Assembly: GCA_052078155.1 (NCBI GenBank)
Contig: JBQJBP010000005.1
Coordinates: 93,507-157,506 of the forward strand
DNA length: 64,000 nucleotides
Reading direction: 5' to 3'
Source: CAXBMB01 sp052078155
GTDB lineage: Bacteria > Pseudomonadota > Alphaproteobacteria > Kiloniellales > DSM-21159
Both the position numbers and the translations under genes were made by a program. Under the pieces are notes generated by a model. The model saw nothing but the letters and a program-made list of their open reading frames with translations. It was not told the origin of the DNA and searched no databases. Positions 51,275 to 60,704 of this stretch are shown here, in pieces. How positions within the stretch are numbered: position 1 is the first letter of the stretch; every line of letters begins with the position of its first letter.

Positions 51275-53290
51275 ATGATGCTCACCACGCTTCCTCTTCA
51301 TGAGATCAAACCTGTCATCGATGCCATCGGAGCTTCTGTCTTCGTGGTTTCCATCGATGCCTCCGGCACGATCGAGTCTCTGATTCTCAACGCACATCTG
51401 GAAGAGAGTTCGGGGCTGGTTTCAGATGGAAAAAACGCTCTCAGCATCAAGGATCGTTTGTCTGAGACCATCACCCAGCGTTTTGAAAAGGAAATCCGGG
51501 AATGCATGAGATCCCGGCAGGAGGTTTCCTTCAGCGGCCGTCTGCTGCTGCCCGCCGGATTGATCTGGGTACAGGTTAAACTGAAACCGCTGTTTGACGA
51601 TGACCAGCGGGTCACCCGTGTCATGGGCACCGTCAAAGATCTGACCCCCTGGAAGAAGATCGAAGCGCTGCAGCAACAGCTGGGTCGCAACCAGAATCTG
51701 GAGCGTGAAGACAGCGATTTTGTCGCCCGTCTGAAGCCCGACACGAGCATCATTCACCTCAACGGCTCCTTCGCCAGCTTTCTGGGTCACAGCAAAGAAT
51801 TCCTGACCGGACATCCCTTAACTGAGTTTCTGGATGAGGAAAGCCGCCGCTTTCTGACTGAATGTCTGAAAGGTTCCTCGCTGCTGAAACCAACGATGGA
51901 ACTGGAAGACCGGTTTCTGGCCGAGCGGGCGCAGGACCAAACTCTGTTCTGGCGCCTGCGGGCTTTCTTCGACCATAAGGGAGAGCCCATTGAGTACGTG
52001 CTGATGGGCCATGGCAGCAATCAGGAAAACCACGTGGCGCTGGCCCTGCGGGAAAGCGAATACCGCTTTCGGGCTCTGGCGGAAGGATCCCAGCAGGGCA
52101 TTTGTATCCACCGGGGGTTCAAGCCGTTGTTTGTCAACCAGGCCTTTGCTGAGGTCTTTGGCTTCAACAATGCGGATGAGATCCTGCAATTGCCCAGCCT
52201 GATGGAGCTCTTCCCGGAGAACCAGCATGACCTGGCCTGGGATGCCTGGGAACGCTCCCTTAAAGACCCGGAACAGCGCATTGAACTGGAAACCAACGGT
52301 CTGAACCGCACCGGCGGAAAAGTCTGGCTGGAAATCATGGGGCGCGGCATCGAATGGATGGGCGAACGCTCTCAGCAGTTTTCCGTGCTCGATGTCTCGG
52401 CCCGCAAACTCTACGAAGATGAACTCATGTCCCAGCGCAATGTGCTGGAACAACAGGCTTCCGAACTGGCCTCTCTGGCCGAAGATCTGGACAGTGCCCG
52501 GCAGCTGGCGGAAGAACACAGCAAGTCAGCGGCCCAGGCCAATCAGGCCAAATCCATGTTCCTGGCCGCCATGAGCCATGAACTGCGCACCCCTCTCAAT
52601 GCCATTTTGGGCTTTTCAGAAATCATCGCCCAGCAGTCGTTTGGCGAATGCAACATCTCCCAGTATCCGGAGTATGCCGCCGACATTCACGCCTCTGGTG
52701 AGCATCTGCTGGAGCTGATCAACGACATCCTGGACATCGCAAAAATCGAAGCCGGGAAGATGGAAATCCGCCCGCAGCCGCTCAATCTTCAGGAAGTCAT
52801 TTCTTCCTGCCTCCACCTAGTGCGGGTCCGGGCCCATGAACGGGGTGTCTCAGTTTCACTGGAAGTTGCCCATTCCTCTCAGATGATTTTTGTAGACGAG
52901 CGGGCCATCAAGCAGGTGCTGTTCAATCTGCTGTCCAATGCCATCAAGTTCAGCAACACCCGGGATACCATCACTGTGCGGTCCTGGCTGCGGGAAGACA
53001 ATTGGGTGATCATCCAGATTGAGGATACGGGCATCGGCATCCCGGCCGACCAGCTGGACCGCATCACCATGCCCTTTGAACAGGTCAACAACCGCTACAG
53101 CCGGGAGGCCGGGGGCACCGGTCTCGGCTTGGCGCTGGTGAAAGCTCTGATTGGCCTGCATGACGGCATGATCGATATCGATTCTGTAGAGGGTGAAGGC
53201 ACGGTTGTCACGCTCTCCATCCCGCCACAAAGCGAAGAGTACGACATTCCGGAGCCGGACTTTCTGCCCCCGCCGACACTGGCCTCATAG
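51275..53290 (+). CDS. Cytoplasmic multi-PAS sensor histidine kinase
   Basis: A 671-residue kinase without membrane segments. PAS domains lie at about 15-130, 140-250 and 260-385. A coiled coil (about 385-420) leads to the HisKA domain with His435 in MSHELRTPLNAILGFSEII. The ATPase domain has the N box NLLSNAIKFS, DTGIGIP and GGTGLGLALV. The H-box and the following QSFGE-type sequence are like the PleC/DivJ/PdhS group of alphaproteobacteria. No response regulator is adjacent. A partial repeat follows its stop. Confidence 0.92.
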   Translation: MMLTTLPLHEIKPVIDAIGASVFVVSIDASGTIESLILNAHLEESSGLVSDGKNALSIKDRLSETITQRFEKEIRECMRSRQEVSFSGRLLLPAGLIWVQVKLKPLFDDDQRVTRVMGTVKDLTPWKKIEALQQQLGRNQNLEREDSDFVARLKPDTSIIHLNGSFASFLGHSKEFLTGHPLTEFLDEESRRFLTECLKGSSLLKPTMELEDRFLAERAQDQTLFWRLRAFFDHKGEPIEYVLMGHGSNQENHVALALRESEYRFRALAEGSQQGICIHRGFKPLFVNQAFAEVFGFNNADEILQLPSLMELFPENQHDLAWDAWERSLKDPEQRIELETNGLNRTGGKVWLEIMGRGIEWMGERSQQFSVLDVSARKLYEDELMSQRNVLEQQASELASLAEDLDSARQLAEEHSKSAAQANQAKSMFLAAMSHELRTPLNAILGFSEIIAQQSFGECNISQYPEYAADIHASGEHLLELINDILDIAKIEAGKMEIRPQPLNLQEVISSCLHLVRVRAHERGVSVSLEVAHSSQMIFVDERAIKQVLFNLLSNAIKFSNTRDTITVRSWLREDNWVIIQIEDTGIGIPADQLDRITMPFEQVNNRYSREAGGTGLGLALVKALIGLHDGMIDIDSVEGEGTVVTLSIPPQSEEYDIPEPDFLPPPTLAS

Positions 53291-53316
53291 CGCCCAAAGA
53301 CCTCACCTGGGCCACC

Positions 53317-53378
53317 TAGAGTCAAATCGGTTTTAGTGGAATCACTGTGTGATGACCCTTGAAGCGTGAACACGCCTC
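53317..53378 (-). repeat. Dispersed hairpin element, copy 9 (left half, reverse)
   Basis: TAGAGTCAAATCGGTTTTAG followed by TGGAATCACTGTGTGATGACC, TTGAAGCGTGAA and CGCCTCCT; then similarity stops. The ATCAC..GTGAT hairpin is intact. Confidence 0.75.
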
Positions 53379-53772
53379 CTGCCATCAACGGAGAGAGCGG
53401 GACCTATCACGTCAGAGCAAGAGCGGCGGGTCTTTTCACTTCAGCTCTGATTGCTTCAACGCAGACGTGGCTCTTCATAAACCCTCTCTCTGGCGAGCCC
53501 CAGCCGCCCACTCAAAGCCTTACCAATCAGCCATTTGTTCTCTATTCCCGCTGTTGCCACGACCGCTGGATGGGGGTACATCTCGAACAACTGTTCAACT
53601 CTGCGCGCCTGTGGAGTGTGATCGACGGAAAGCAACCTGCGTGCTTTTCCGGAACGTCGCCCTCTTCCCCCTCAAGCAGAGTCTTATGGGTTCTTGTGGG
53701 TAATCCTCGTGTTGTCACAAAGACCTTTGAGACCCTGTGGCTGCTGCTGCTTAGGAAAACTGAGACCCAGAT
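53379..53772. other. Intergenic region with a second element fragment
   Basis: Between 53613 and about 53655 lies GGAGTGTGATCGACGGAAAGC..GCTTTTCC, which matches the other end of the element in opposite orientation (as in copy 6), with a GGAAAGC/GCTTTTCC hairpin. The intervening 230 bp do not resemble the element. No gene was recognised. The promoter of the acyl-CoA dehydrogenase should be near the end. Confidence 0.55.
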
Positions 53773-55575
53773 ATGAGTGATTATCGTGCCCCTCTGGAAG
53801 ACATCCGTTTCGTTCTGAATGAAATCGCCGGTTTGCCGGAAATAGCGACCTTCCCCGGCTATGAAGATGCCAGCGACGAGCTGGCTCAGCAAATCCTTGA
53901 AGAGGCCGGCAAGCTGGCCAAAGAAGTCATCGCCCCCCTGAACCACAAGGGGGACCAGGAAGGCGCTCAGTATGAAAACGGTGTGGTCCGCACGGTCGAG
54001 GGCTGGAGCCAGGCCTATGGCACCTATGTGGAAGGGGGCTGGAACTCCCTGCCTTTCACCCAGGAGTACGGCGGCATGGGTCTGCCCTGGTCCCTGGCCA
54101 TTGCCGTGCAGGAAATGTGGAACTCAGCCAACTTTGCCTTTGCGCTCTGCCCGTTGTTGAACCAGGGGGCAACCGAGCTGCTGCAGGCCCATGGGAACGA
54201 CGCCCAGAAAGAGGCCTACCTGCACAAGATGATTTCCGGTGAATGGACCGGCACCATGAACCTGACAGAGCCCCAGGCCGGTTCTGATGTGGGGGCGGTC
54301 AAAACCAAAGCCACGAAGGTGGAGGGTGCTGATCACTACCTGATCAAGGGGCAGAAGATCTTCATCACCTATGGCGAGCACGACATGACGGACAACATTG
54401 TCCACATGGTGCTGGCCCGCACGCCCGACGCCCCTGCCGGGACCAAAGGCATTTCCCTCTTCCTGGTGCCCAAGTTCCTGCTGAAGGAAGACGGCACCCC
54501 CGGCCCGCGCAACGATGCGCGCTGTGTTTCCATCGAGCACAAACTGGGCATTCACGGATCGCCCACCTGTGTCATGGCCTACGGCGACAATGAAGGGGCC
54601 ATCGGCTACCTGATTGGTGAAGAAAACAAAGGCATGTCCTACATGTTCACCATGATGAACAATGCCCGCCTGTCGGTGGGGCTGCAGGGCGTTGCCATTG
54701 CTGAACGGGCCTACCAGCAGGCCCGCAACTTTGCCCGGGACCGGGTTCAGAGCCCGGCCATGGGCGCAAAGGAAAAAACCGGTGCCCCCATCATCAAGCA
54801 CCCGGATGTGCGCCGCAATCTCATGACCATGCGGGCCCTGACCGAAGCCGGCCGGGCCATGGCCTATGTCAACGCCGCCGCCCTGGACATCGCCCATGCC
54901 CATCCGGATGCGGCTGAACGCGACAGGGTCAACCGGGACGTGGCGGACCTGCTGATTCCCATCACCAAGTCCTGGTGCACGGACATGGGCTGTAACGTGG
55001 CCTCCATCGGCGTGCAGATTCACGGCGGCATGGGCTTCATTGAAGAAACCGGCGCGGCCCAGCACTTCCGGGATGCCCGCATTGCGCCCATCTACGAAGG
55101 CACCAACGGCATCCAGGCTCTGGATCTGATCGGCCGTAAAATCATGCGCCACAAGGGCGAACCCGCCCGGGCCCTGACCGCCGCGATTCGCGCCACCATC
55201 GGCGACCTTGAAGCCGCCGGCGGCCCCGCACTGGAAGCCCTGGCCGACGCCTTGAGTGAATCTCTGGTGGCTGTGGAACAGGCCACGGACTGGCTGGTGG
55301 AAACCTTCAGCGCAAATCCGGTCGAAGCGGCCGCCGGGGCCACCCCCTATCAGTCGGCCCTGGGCACACTGGTGGGTGGCTGGCTGCTGGCCAAAGGCGC
55401 CCTTGCCGCTCAGGGACAGCTGGACCGGGGCGAAGGCAATGCAGACTTCCTGAAAGGCAAGGTCATCACGGCCCGCTTTTATGCGGACAACATCCTGCCC
55501 CAGACACAGGCCGCCGCTGCCGCCGCCATTCGCGGCTCCAGCGATGTTCTGGCTCTGGAAGAAGAGCTGCTGTAA
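53773..55575 (+). CDS. Acyl-CoA dehydrogenase, long (DmdC-like) type
   Basis: A 600-residue flavoenzyme of the long acyl-CoA dehydrogenase group that includes 3-methylmercaptopropionyl-CoA dehydrogenase (DmdC). FAD-binding parts are MNLTEPQAGSDVG (162-174) and VQIHGGMGFIEETG (414-427). The catalytic base is Glu442 in PIYEGTNGIQAL. An extra C-terminal domain of about 130 residues is typical of the group. DmdC acts in DMSP demethylation, and a DMSP-lyase-like gene lies 13 kb away, but many members act on other acyl-CoAs. It ends before a strong terminator. Confidence 0.9.
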   Translation: MSDYRAPLEDIRFVLNEIAGLPEIATFPGYEDASDELAQQILEEAGKLAKEVIAPLNHKGDQEGAQYENGVVRTVEGWSQAYGTYVEGGWNSLPFTQEYGGMGLPWSLAIAVQEMWNSANFAFALCPLLNQGATELLQAHGNDAQKEAYLHKMISGEWTGTMNLTEPQAGSDVGAVKTKATKVEGADHYLIKGQKIFITYGEHDMTDNIVHMVLARTPDAPAGTKGISLFLVPKFLLKEDGTPGPRNDARCVSIEHKLGIHGSPTCVMAYGDNEGAIGYLIGEENKGMSYMFTMMNNARLSVGLQGVAIAERAYQQARNFARDRVQSPAMGAKEKTGAPIIKHPDVRRNLMTMRALTEAGRAMAYVNAAALDIAHAHPDAAERDRVNRDVADLLIPITKSWCTDMGCNVASIGVQIHGGMGFIEETGAAQHFRDARIAPIYEGTNGIQALDLIGRKIMRHKGEPARALTAAIRATIGDLEAAGGPALEALADALSESLVAVEQATDWLVETFSANPVEAAAGATPYQSALGTLVGGWLLAKGALAAQGQLDRGEGNADFLKGKVITARFYADNILPQTQAAAAAAIRGSSDVLALEEELL

Positions 55576-55601
55576 CAGCAACAGGCGATAAACCTGCTTT
55601 G

Positions 55602-55636
55602 AAAGAGAGCCTTCAACAGAGGGCTCTCTTTTTTTG
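55602..55636 (+). terminator. Rho-independent terminator
   Basis: AAAGAGAGCC (55602-55611) pairs perfectly with GGCTCTCTTT (55622-55631), loop of 10 nt, and a T-run follows. It ends the acyl-CoA dehydrogenase gene. Confidence 0.9.
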
Positions 55637-55821
55637 TCCGGAGTACAAACAAAACTACCCACAGGAAAAGGCGGGCTCCGCCCCCTTTTGCGCTTGTGGC
55701 GAGGGGGCCAGCGGTTAACAAGAAAGGCATGACAGGCCGCAGAGATTTCCTGCAACAGCAAAACTCTGCTGCCGTCGCTTTTCACCTGATCTGGTCTGTT
55801 GCCTGACATTCGGAGACGCCC

Positions 55822-56631
55822 ATGCGCCGCTATTACCCCGCTCTCATTCACACTCAGAGCGATGGCAGCGTCCAGGCCAGCTTTCCCGACTTTCCGGACC
55901 TGACCTGCCGGGCCGCCACGCTGGACAGCCTGCACGCCAGCGCCCAGGAAAGCCTGGGCCGTAAAGTGGTGGAACTCTTTGACGCCAACCGGGCTCTGCC
56001 CCTGGCAACAGCAATCTCGGACCTGCCACCTCCCCTTGAGGGTCAGACGGCCCCTGTTGTCACCCTGGTGCCCATCGTGACCTCCAGCCGCAAGCAAAAG
56101 GTCAATCTGATGCTGGAAGAGGGACTCCTGCGGGAGATTGATCTGGTGGCCACCAGCCGCTCGGCTTTCATCGACGAAGCCATCCGTTTTCGTCTCGCCG
56201 CTGACGTTGGCTTGGCTCAGCAGGAATCCGGCACCCGGCCCGCCCCGCAGCCCACTGCAAATGCAGCTCCGGAGCCGATAGCCCCAATCCAGAGCCCTGT
56301 TTCACCTGCCGCCCCGGAGGCACCAGACACCTCACCGATGGTCGCGCCTCTGCCCCCGACCGCAGAGTCCACTCCAGAGCCAGGTTCCCAGCCCACTCCT
56401 GAGTCCGGCTCTCAGCCTATCCCCGAACCAGCCCCACAGCCAGACCATCAGCCAGTGCCAGCGCAGACGACACCGGGGCAGGATCTGGAACAGGATCCGG
56501 AGATGACACCGGTTGAGGCCTCGGATCTGGAGACAGAAACAGCGCTGGAAACGAGCGACGCGGTCACAGACGATCCGGAACCCGCGACAGTGATCGAGGA
56601 TGAGCCCCAACCCGCCTCTCTTCCGTCATAG
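55822..56631 (+). CDS. HicB-like protein with ribbon-helix-helix and long Pro/Glu-rich tail
   Basis: A 269-residue protein. Residues 1-65 match the HicB antitoxin fold (YYPALIHTQSDGSVQASFPDFPDL). Residues 92-130 look like a CopG-type ribbon-helix-helix (KVNLMLEEGLLREIDLVATSRSAFIDEAIRFRL, interrupted by no gap). Residues 135-269 are a Pro/Glu/Ser/Gln-rich, acidic, surely disordered tail with repeats such as PEPGSQPTPESGSQP. No hicA toxin gene is beside it. It may be a solo regulator. The tail more than doubles the usual HicB length. Confidence 0.8.
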   Translation: MRRYYPALIHTQSDGSVQASFPDFPDLTCRAATLDSLHASAQESLGRKVVELFDANRALPLATAISDLPPPLEGQTAPVVTLVPIVTSSRKQKVNLMLEEGLLREIDLVATSRSAFIDEAIRFRLAADVGLAQQESGTRPAPQPTANAAPEPIAPIQSPVSPAAPEAPDTSPMVAPLPPTAESTPEPGSQPTPESGSQPIPEPAPQPDHQPVPAQTTPGQDLEQDPEMTPVEASDLETETALETSDAVTDDPEPATVIEDEPQPASLPS

Positions 56632-56706
56632 ATGGTGCCGACTGCAATCACCCCTGACTGCTGAGCAAGGGCTGTTTTCTTCCAGGCCACATTTCGGCCA
56701 TTTCTC

Positions 56707-57840
56707 TCACGCAAGCAGACGATCGCGCAGTTTCAGGAAGGGCCGCTCCACAGCCAGATAGAGCGCTCCGCCCGCCAGCAAACCTGCCACCATGGCCACC
56801 GCAAACAGCCCTTCATCACTGATCTGCCAGTAGCGATCCAGATTGGTGTTCAGCCAGTGGTTCGTCATTTTGTGCACCAGATAGGTGGAGTAGGCACTCA
56901 AAGCGATCCAGCTGCTGGGCCAGAAGGGTGTCGACCAGAGCGCTCTGCGCCTGTTCATCACCGCCAGCAACAGAAAGCCGAATGACAAGGCAACCAGAGG
57001 AAAGCCGAACAGCGCGACCAGGGGGTCCGTAAAGCGGCCGGAGAGAATGTTCCCACCGAACAGGTTGTAGGCAGCGGCCAAACCGAGACAGCCCAACGGA
57101 AAAAACAGCCAGTCCAAAGCAGTCAGCTTCTGCCAGAGGGCTTCGCGATGATGACACAGCGCCGCCAGTCCGACGCCGACCAGCAACCCGTCAAGGCGAG
57201 TGTAGGAGGGATAATAGAGGTACTTCAGTCCGGCCCCCAGCCTGGCGCGACCAGCCTGATCCTCCACAAAAAGGCTCCAGTTCAGATAGCGCAGCGCCAG
57301 CCCCGTCAGAAACACAGCCAGAAACAGCCCAATGCTGAAACGTTGCAGGCGCAGGGAGATCACCGTGAACAGCAGCAGGGGAAACAGCAGATAAAAATGC
57401 TCTTCCACCGCCAGAGACCAGGAATGGGAGAAGCTGTTGGCGTAGAGATCCATATGCAGATTCTGCGTGAAGGTCAGAAAGCGCCATAGGGGCTGCAGCC
57501 CCCTGCCTTCCGCCAGACCCGGGCCCAGATAGTAGAGGGCAAGGGCTGCAAAGTAGGCGGGCAAAATCCGGAACACCCGGTTGAGACAAAACGGGCCGAT
57601 GCGAACGCGACCGCTGGTCCGGGCATCCTCAAAAAGCTTACCGGCGATCAGAAAGCCGCTCAGAACAAAAAAGAGATCCACCCCCACCCAGCCAAAGGAA
57701 CTGATGACTTTGAGCGGCAGAACATCCAGAGACGCTGGAATGCCGTAGTAAGCCCGGTAGTGAAAGAACAGCACCAACAAAATTGCACTGGCCCGAAGAT
57801 GATCCATCCCGGCATGGCGCGGCTTACTTTGGCTGGTCAT
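56707..57840 (-). CDS. Acyltransferase 3 (OafA/YrhL) family membrane protein
   Basis: A 377-residue protein with about ten membrane helices. The N-terminal MDHLRASAILLVLFFHY has the catalytic histidine-type motif, followed by GWVGVDLFFVLSGFLI and the RFxRILPAY-like FCLNRVFRILPAY. SHSWSLAVEEHFYLLFPLLL is also characteristic. It transfers acyl groups, often acetyl, to extracytoplasmic sugars. No glycan cluster is adjacent, so the acceptor is unknown. Confidence 0.92.
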   Translation of the reverse strand: MTSQSKPRHAGMDHLRASAILLVLFFHYRAYYGIPASLDVLPLKVISSFGWVGVDLFFVLSGFLIAGKLFEDARTSGRVRIGPFCLNRVFRILPAYFAALALYYLGPGLAEGRGLQPLWRFLTFTQNLHMDLYANSFSHSWSLAVEEHFYLLFPLLLFTVISLRLQRFSIGLFLAVFLTGLALRYLNWSLFVEDQAGRARLGAGLKYLYYPSYTRLDGLLVGVGLAALCHHREALWQKLTALDWLFFPLGCLGLAAAYNLFGGNILSGRFTDPLVALFGFPLVALSFGFLLLAVMNRRRALWSTPFWPSSWIALSAYSTYLVHKMTNHWLNTNLDRYWQISDEGLFAVAMVAGLLAGGALYLAVERPFLKLRDRLLA

Positions 57841-57970
57841 AGAGCTTTCCCCCGGTCTGGCGCCGTCCAGCCTGAAGGCAGAAACTGGCGGCCACCTTAT
57901 CCTGGACCACTTTTGTCCCAGTCTAGAGTCAAATCAGGCTGCAAGAAGGTAGAAAACAGGCAAAAGAAAA
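57841..57970. other. Spacer with a solo element terminus
   Basis: TCTAGAGTCAAATCAGG at 57922-57938 matches the reverse-orientation end of the dispersed element. The rest of the element is missing. Confidence 0.5.
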
Positions 57971-58004
57971 CCCCCTTGAGCGGGGGACTGCTCAAGGGGG
58001 CTTT
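57971..58004 (-). terminator. Strong orphan terminator hairpin
   Basis: CCCCCTTGAGC (57971-57981) pairs with GCTCAAGGGGG (57990-58000), loop GGGGGACT. On the minus strand TTTTCTTTT follows, on the plus strand CTTTTGG. Read on the minus strand it would end a transcript coming from the gene-free 58.0-58.7 kb region. Confidence 0.75.
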
Positions 58005-58702
58005 TGGGGTCTTCAAGGAGTAAATGGCAAAACTTACTCTTGAGTGCCAGGGCCTGCTCAGGGGGGGAAGAGAGGCAGGGCCTGGCGGGTCGACGCTTTT
58101 GGGCCGGAACAAGGGGGGGAAGCGTTCGGGCTTACGAGCGACGTCTTCTGTGGTTTCTTCCTGCGGAAATCGGGAAGCTGTCTGAAGGCAACCTTTTTTC
58201 CGCTGCGTTGTCAGAAACCAAACTTCACTTCTGGTCGGTACTTTTGAAGGGGCCGGGTTCCGCGGTATTTGATCCCTCTAACCGCTGAGCCCTTAGCGTC
58301 TGAGCCTCTAAGAGAAGTACCTGGTCTTTGGAGTGTGACATGACCTTCAACAAGATTTTCTTAATCGAAAGCGTTAACGGCTGGTTTTTTATGGAAAGCC
58401 GTTTGTGCTCTCGATGATAAGGAAATGGGGGCACCCCCTGCTCTGGACAATCTAACTTTTCCCAGATCAGCCTTGCAGAAAACGCGGGGCCAATTCGACC
58501 AAAGACGAAACAACCAGCTTCTCCTTCGCTGCCGCTTGGTATCGCCGCCTTTTCGCTGAAAAACCAAGGTGTTCAGCGGGATTTGACCGCCTGCTGCGAA
58601 GCCCGTACCTTCGCCGGGCTTTAAACAGACAAGGTGGGGTGCCCCAAAAACGGGTCAGACCGCCACCTTTTGGCCCCAATCTGTCTCACGAACAGCGCAA
58701 TC
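58005..58702. other. Gene-free region, possible non-coding transcript
   Basis: About 700 bp with only random-looking open frames. It lies between the orphan terminator and the TPR gene. A small RNA on the minus strand ending at the terminator is possible but nothing in the sequence names it. Confidence 0.35.
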
Positions 58703-59611
58703 ATGACCCAGAACCGATCCGACCGCCGCCGCCAGGCCAAAGAAAAAGCCCGTGAAAAGGCAAAAGCGCAAAAAAACCTGCCCATAAACCTGCAGGCCCG
58801 CCAGAAAGAACAGAAACTCTTTGCAGATGCGGCGCAGGCAGCAGCTGAAGGACGTGCTCCGGCGGCGGCTCAAATGCTGCATCGCCTGCTGGATGACAAT
58901 CCCACTCACGCCGGTGCCTTGCAGATGCTGGGCCTGATGGCACTGCAGAACGGGGATTTGATAGAAGCTGTCACGCGGCTGCGCGCAGCTGCACAAGAAA
59001 CACCGAAGGATGCCGCGCTGCTGACCAATCTGGCCATTGCGCTCAGTTCTGTGGGCCAGGAAGAAGAGGCAGAAGAGACCCTGCTGCAGGCCATCGATAC
59101 CGCTGTCCCCTTCGCGCCGGCTCATTTCAATCTGGGTGAATTGCTCTGCCGCCTGGGACGGGCAGATGAAGCCGTTGAACATCTGGAAAAAGCCCTGGCG
59201 CTGGACCCAAAAGATCAGCGACCGGCTCACATTCTGGTTCCGGCTTTGCTGGAAAGCCAGCAACCCGCCAAGGCCCTGGACCTGGCCCGCAGCCTGCTGG
59301 AAGAAGATCCGGAAGATAACCTGACGGTTCAGGACCTCACCTATCAGGTCGGACTGGCCGCCCAGGCTTTGGGTCGTCACCAGGAGGCCGCGACGGCTTT
59401 TGCCAAACTGGAAGACCTGCCCGAAGCCCAGCTGTTTCTCGGCAACTGCCTGCTGGAACTAAAACTCTACCCTCAGGCGCTGGACGCTTACCGAACCGCC
59501 ATCAGTCTGGATCAGGGCCTTTACGCCGCCGCAGCCAAGGCCCTGTCAAACCTGCCCGACGGCGCGATGCCAGAGGCCCGGACAGATCTGCGAACGCTGC
59601 TCTTGGGGTAG
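58703..59611 (+). CDS. Tetratricopeptide repeat protein
   Basis: A 302-residue protein. Residues 1-40 are highly charged (DRRRQAKEKAREKAKAQK) and probably helical. From about residue 45 there are six or seven TPR-like helix pairs, best seen as APAHFNLGELLCRLGRADEAVEHLEKALALDP. There is no signal peptide or membrane segment. It would be a cytoplasmic protein-interaction scaffold. In relatives such TPR units often precede a sulfotransferase or glycosyltransferase domain, which is missing here. The ATG at 58703 has a weak ribosome-binding site. Confidence 0.85.
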   Translation: MTQNRSDRRRQAKEKAREKAKAQKNLPINLQARQKEQKLFADAAQAAAEGRAPAAAQMLHRLLDDNPTHAGALQMLGLMALQNGDLIEAVTRLRAAAQETPKDAALLTNLAIALSSVGQEEEAEETLLQAIDTAVPFAPAHFNLGELLCRLGRADEAVEHLEKALALDPKDQRPAHILVPALLESQQPAKALDLARSLLEEDPEDNLTVQDLTYQVGLAAQALGRHQEAATAFAKLEDLPEAQLFLGNCLLELKLYPQALDAYRTAISLDQGLYAAAAKALSNLPDGAMPEARTDLRTLLLG

Positions 59612-59952
59612 GAACCAGAAGCGACAGCTGGCGATGTCAGCTTTCTCATTGTTTGCCTGGCGCAAGATCGGTCCAGGTGAACTCGCTTTGTGACAGCGCA
59701 GAAAACGTTAAACGGCCTCCCTTAAAGGGGCCAGAGGATGATTCACAGCGAATTCAGCGGGCAAAGCGCGTCCAATGAATGTGATCAGGCTGATCCTGCG
59801 CGGGTTCTGGCAAACCCGATCAAGTCCTCTCCGTCCCTCATCAATCGATGCCTAAGAGGCAGCCTCAAGACCGGCCGATTCCTGACTGAAAGAGCGGAGT
59901 GCACAGGGCAGATTTCCAATCAGGTGAAATCGAAGGGGCCAATTCATTCCCT

Positions 59953-59987
59953 ATCATGGGTCCAATTCGGCAAATTGGTCCCATGAT
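59953..59987. promoter_or_regulatory. Large inverted repeat with CCAATT motifs
   Basis: ATCATGGGTCCAATT (59953-59967) and AATTGGTCCCATGAT (59973-59987) match at 14 of 15 positions around a 5-base loop. GACCAATTGG follows at 60001-60010, and GGCCAATT precedes at 59937. There is no T-run, so a protein-binding site or a structured RNA is more likely than a terminator. Confidence 0.65.
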
Positions 59988-60704
59988 CTGGTAGCCAGAA
60001 GACCAATTGGAGCAACCGGCTTTGCTGTCAGAGCTTTCTGGTGGCCCGGCTTCTGATTCTGGAACATTCGTTCTGAGAAGAAGCTCTACAGAAGCCCGGG
60101 GCTGTTATGAGAGTCCGAGAACAGAAATATCCCCTATTGCGAGCTTTTTAGCAGAATGAAACACCAGATGATTTGCCATCTCCTCTATCTGGAAAACATA
60201 AAGGAACAGATTAATTTACCATAAAAACAATCGTTTAATGGGCAAACACTCTTCTCTTAAATCATGTGGAAAGCGGGTCTCAAAACCACTTAATGGAGAA
60301 AAATTTCTGACAGACTTTGCCGAGGTCAGTCAACCTTTCGTTAACCATGGCTGCTTTCTATGCCACTAAGAGGTTTTTTTGACAGCGAAGCTGGTCAGGC
60401 CACTTTGAGCTCATTCGGGCCGATTGGTCCTGCCAAAAAACAGGATCGGAAACCGAAGTCAGAAGCGGGCAGTTTCTGATTTAATAAGCATACGAATGCA
60501 TTCCATTTGAATCGAAACAAAACGATGATTTGAGCTTCTTAAAGCAAATCGCTTTCGTTACCTTTTGGGAAAACCTCGAGAGGTCAGAACAAGAGGTAGA
60601 AACACCGCCTGAACTATGGCGAACCAGCGCTCCACACCGAACAAGGTGGCGCAGGATCTCGGCTTAAAACCGCCAAAGGGGTGGGTGTTTCAGTGTGTAA
60701 AAAA

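Noticed and set aside
54124..56097. 657-codon open frame on the minus strand
   Set aside because: It is antisense to the acyl-CoA dehydrogenase and the HicB-like gene; long only because GC-rich codon bias suppresses stops.
1399..57940. Dispersed elements considered as insertion sequences or CRISPR repeats
   Set aside because: They carry no transposase gene, are only about 130 bp long, and are kilobases apart without regular spacing.
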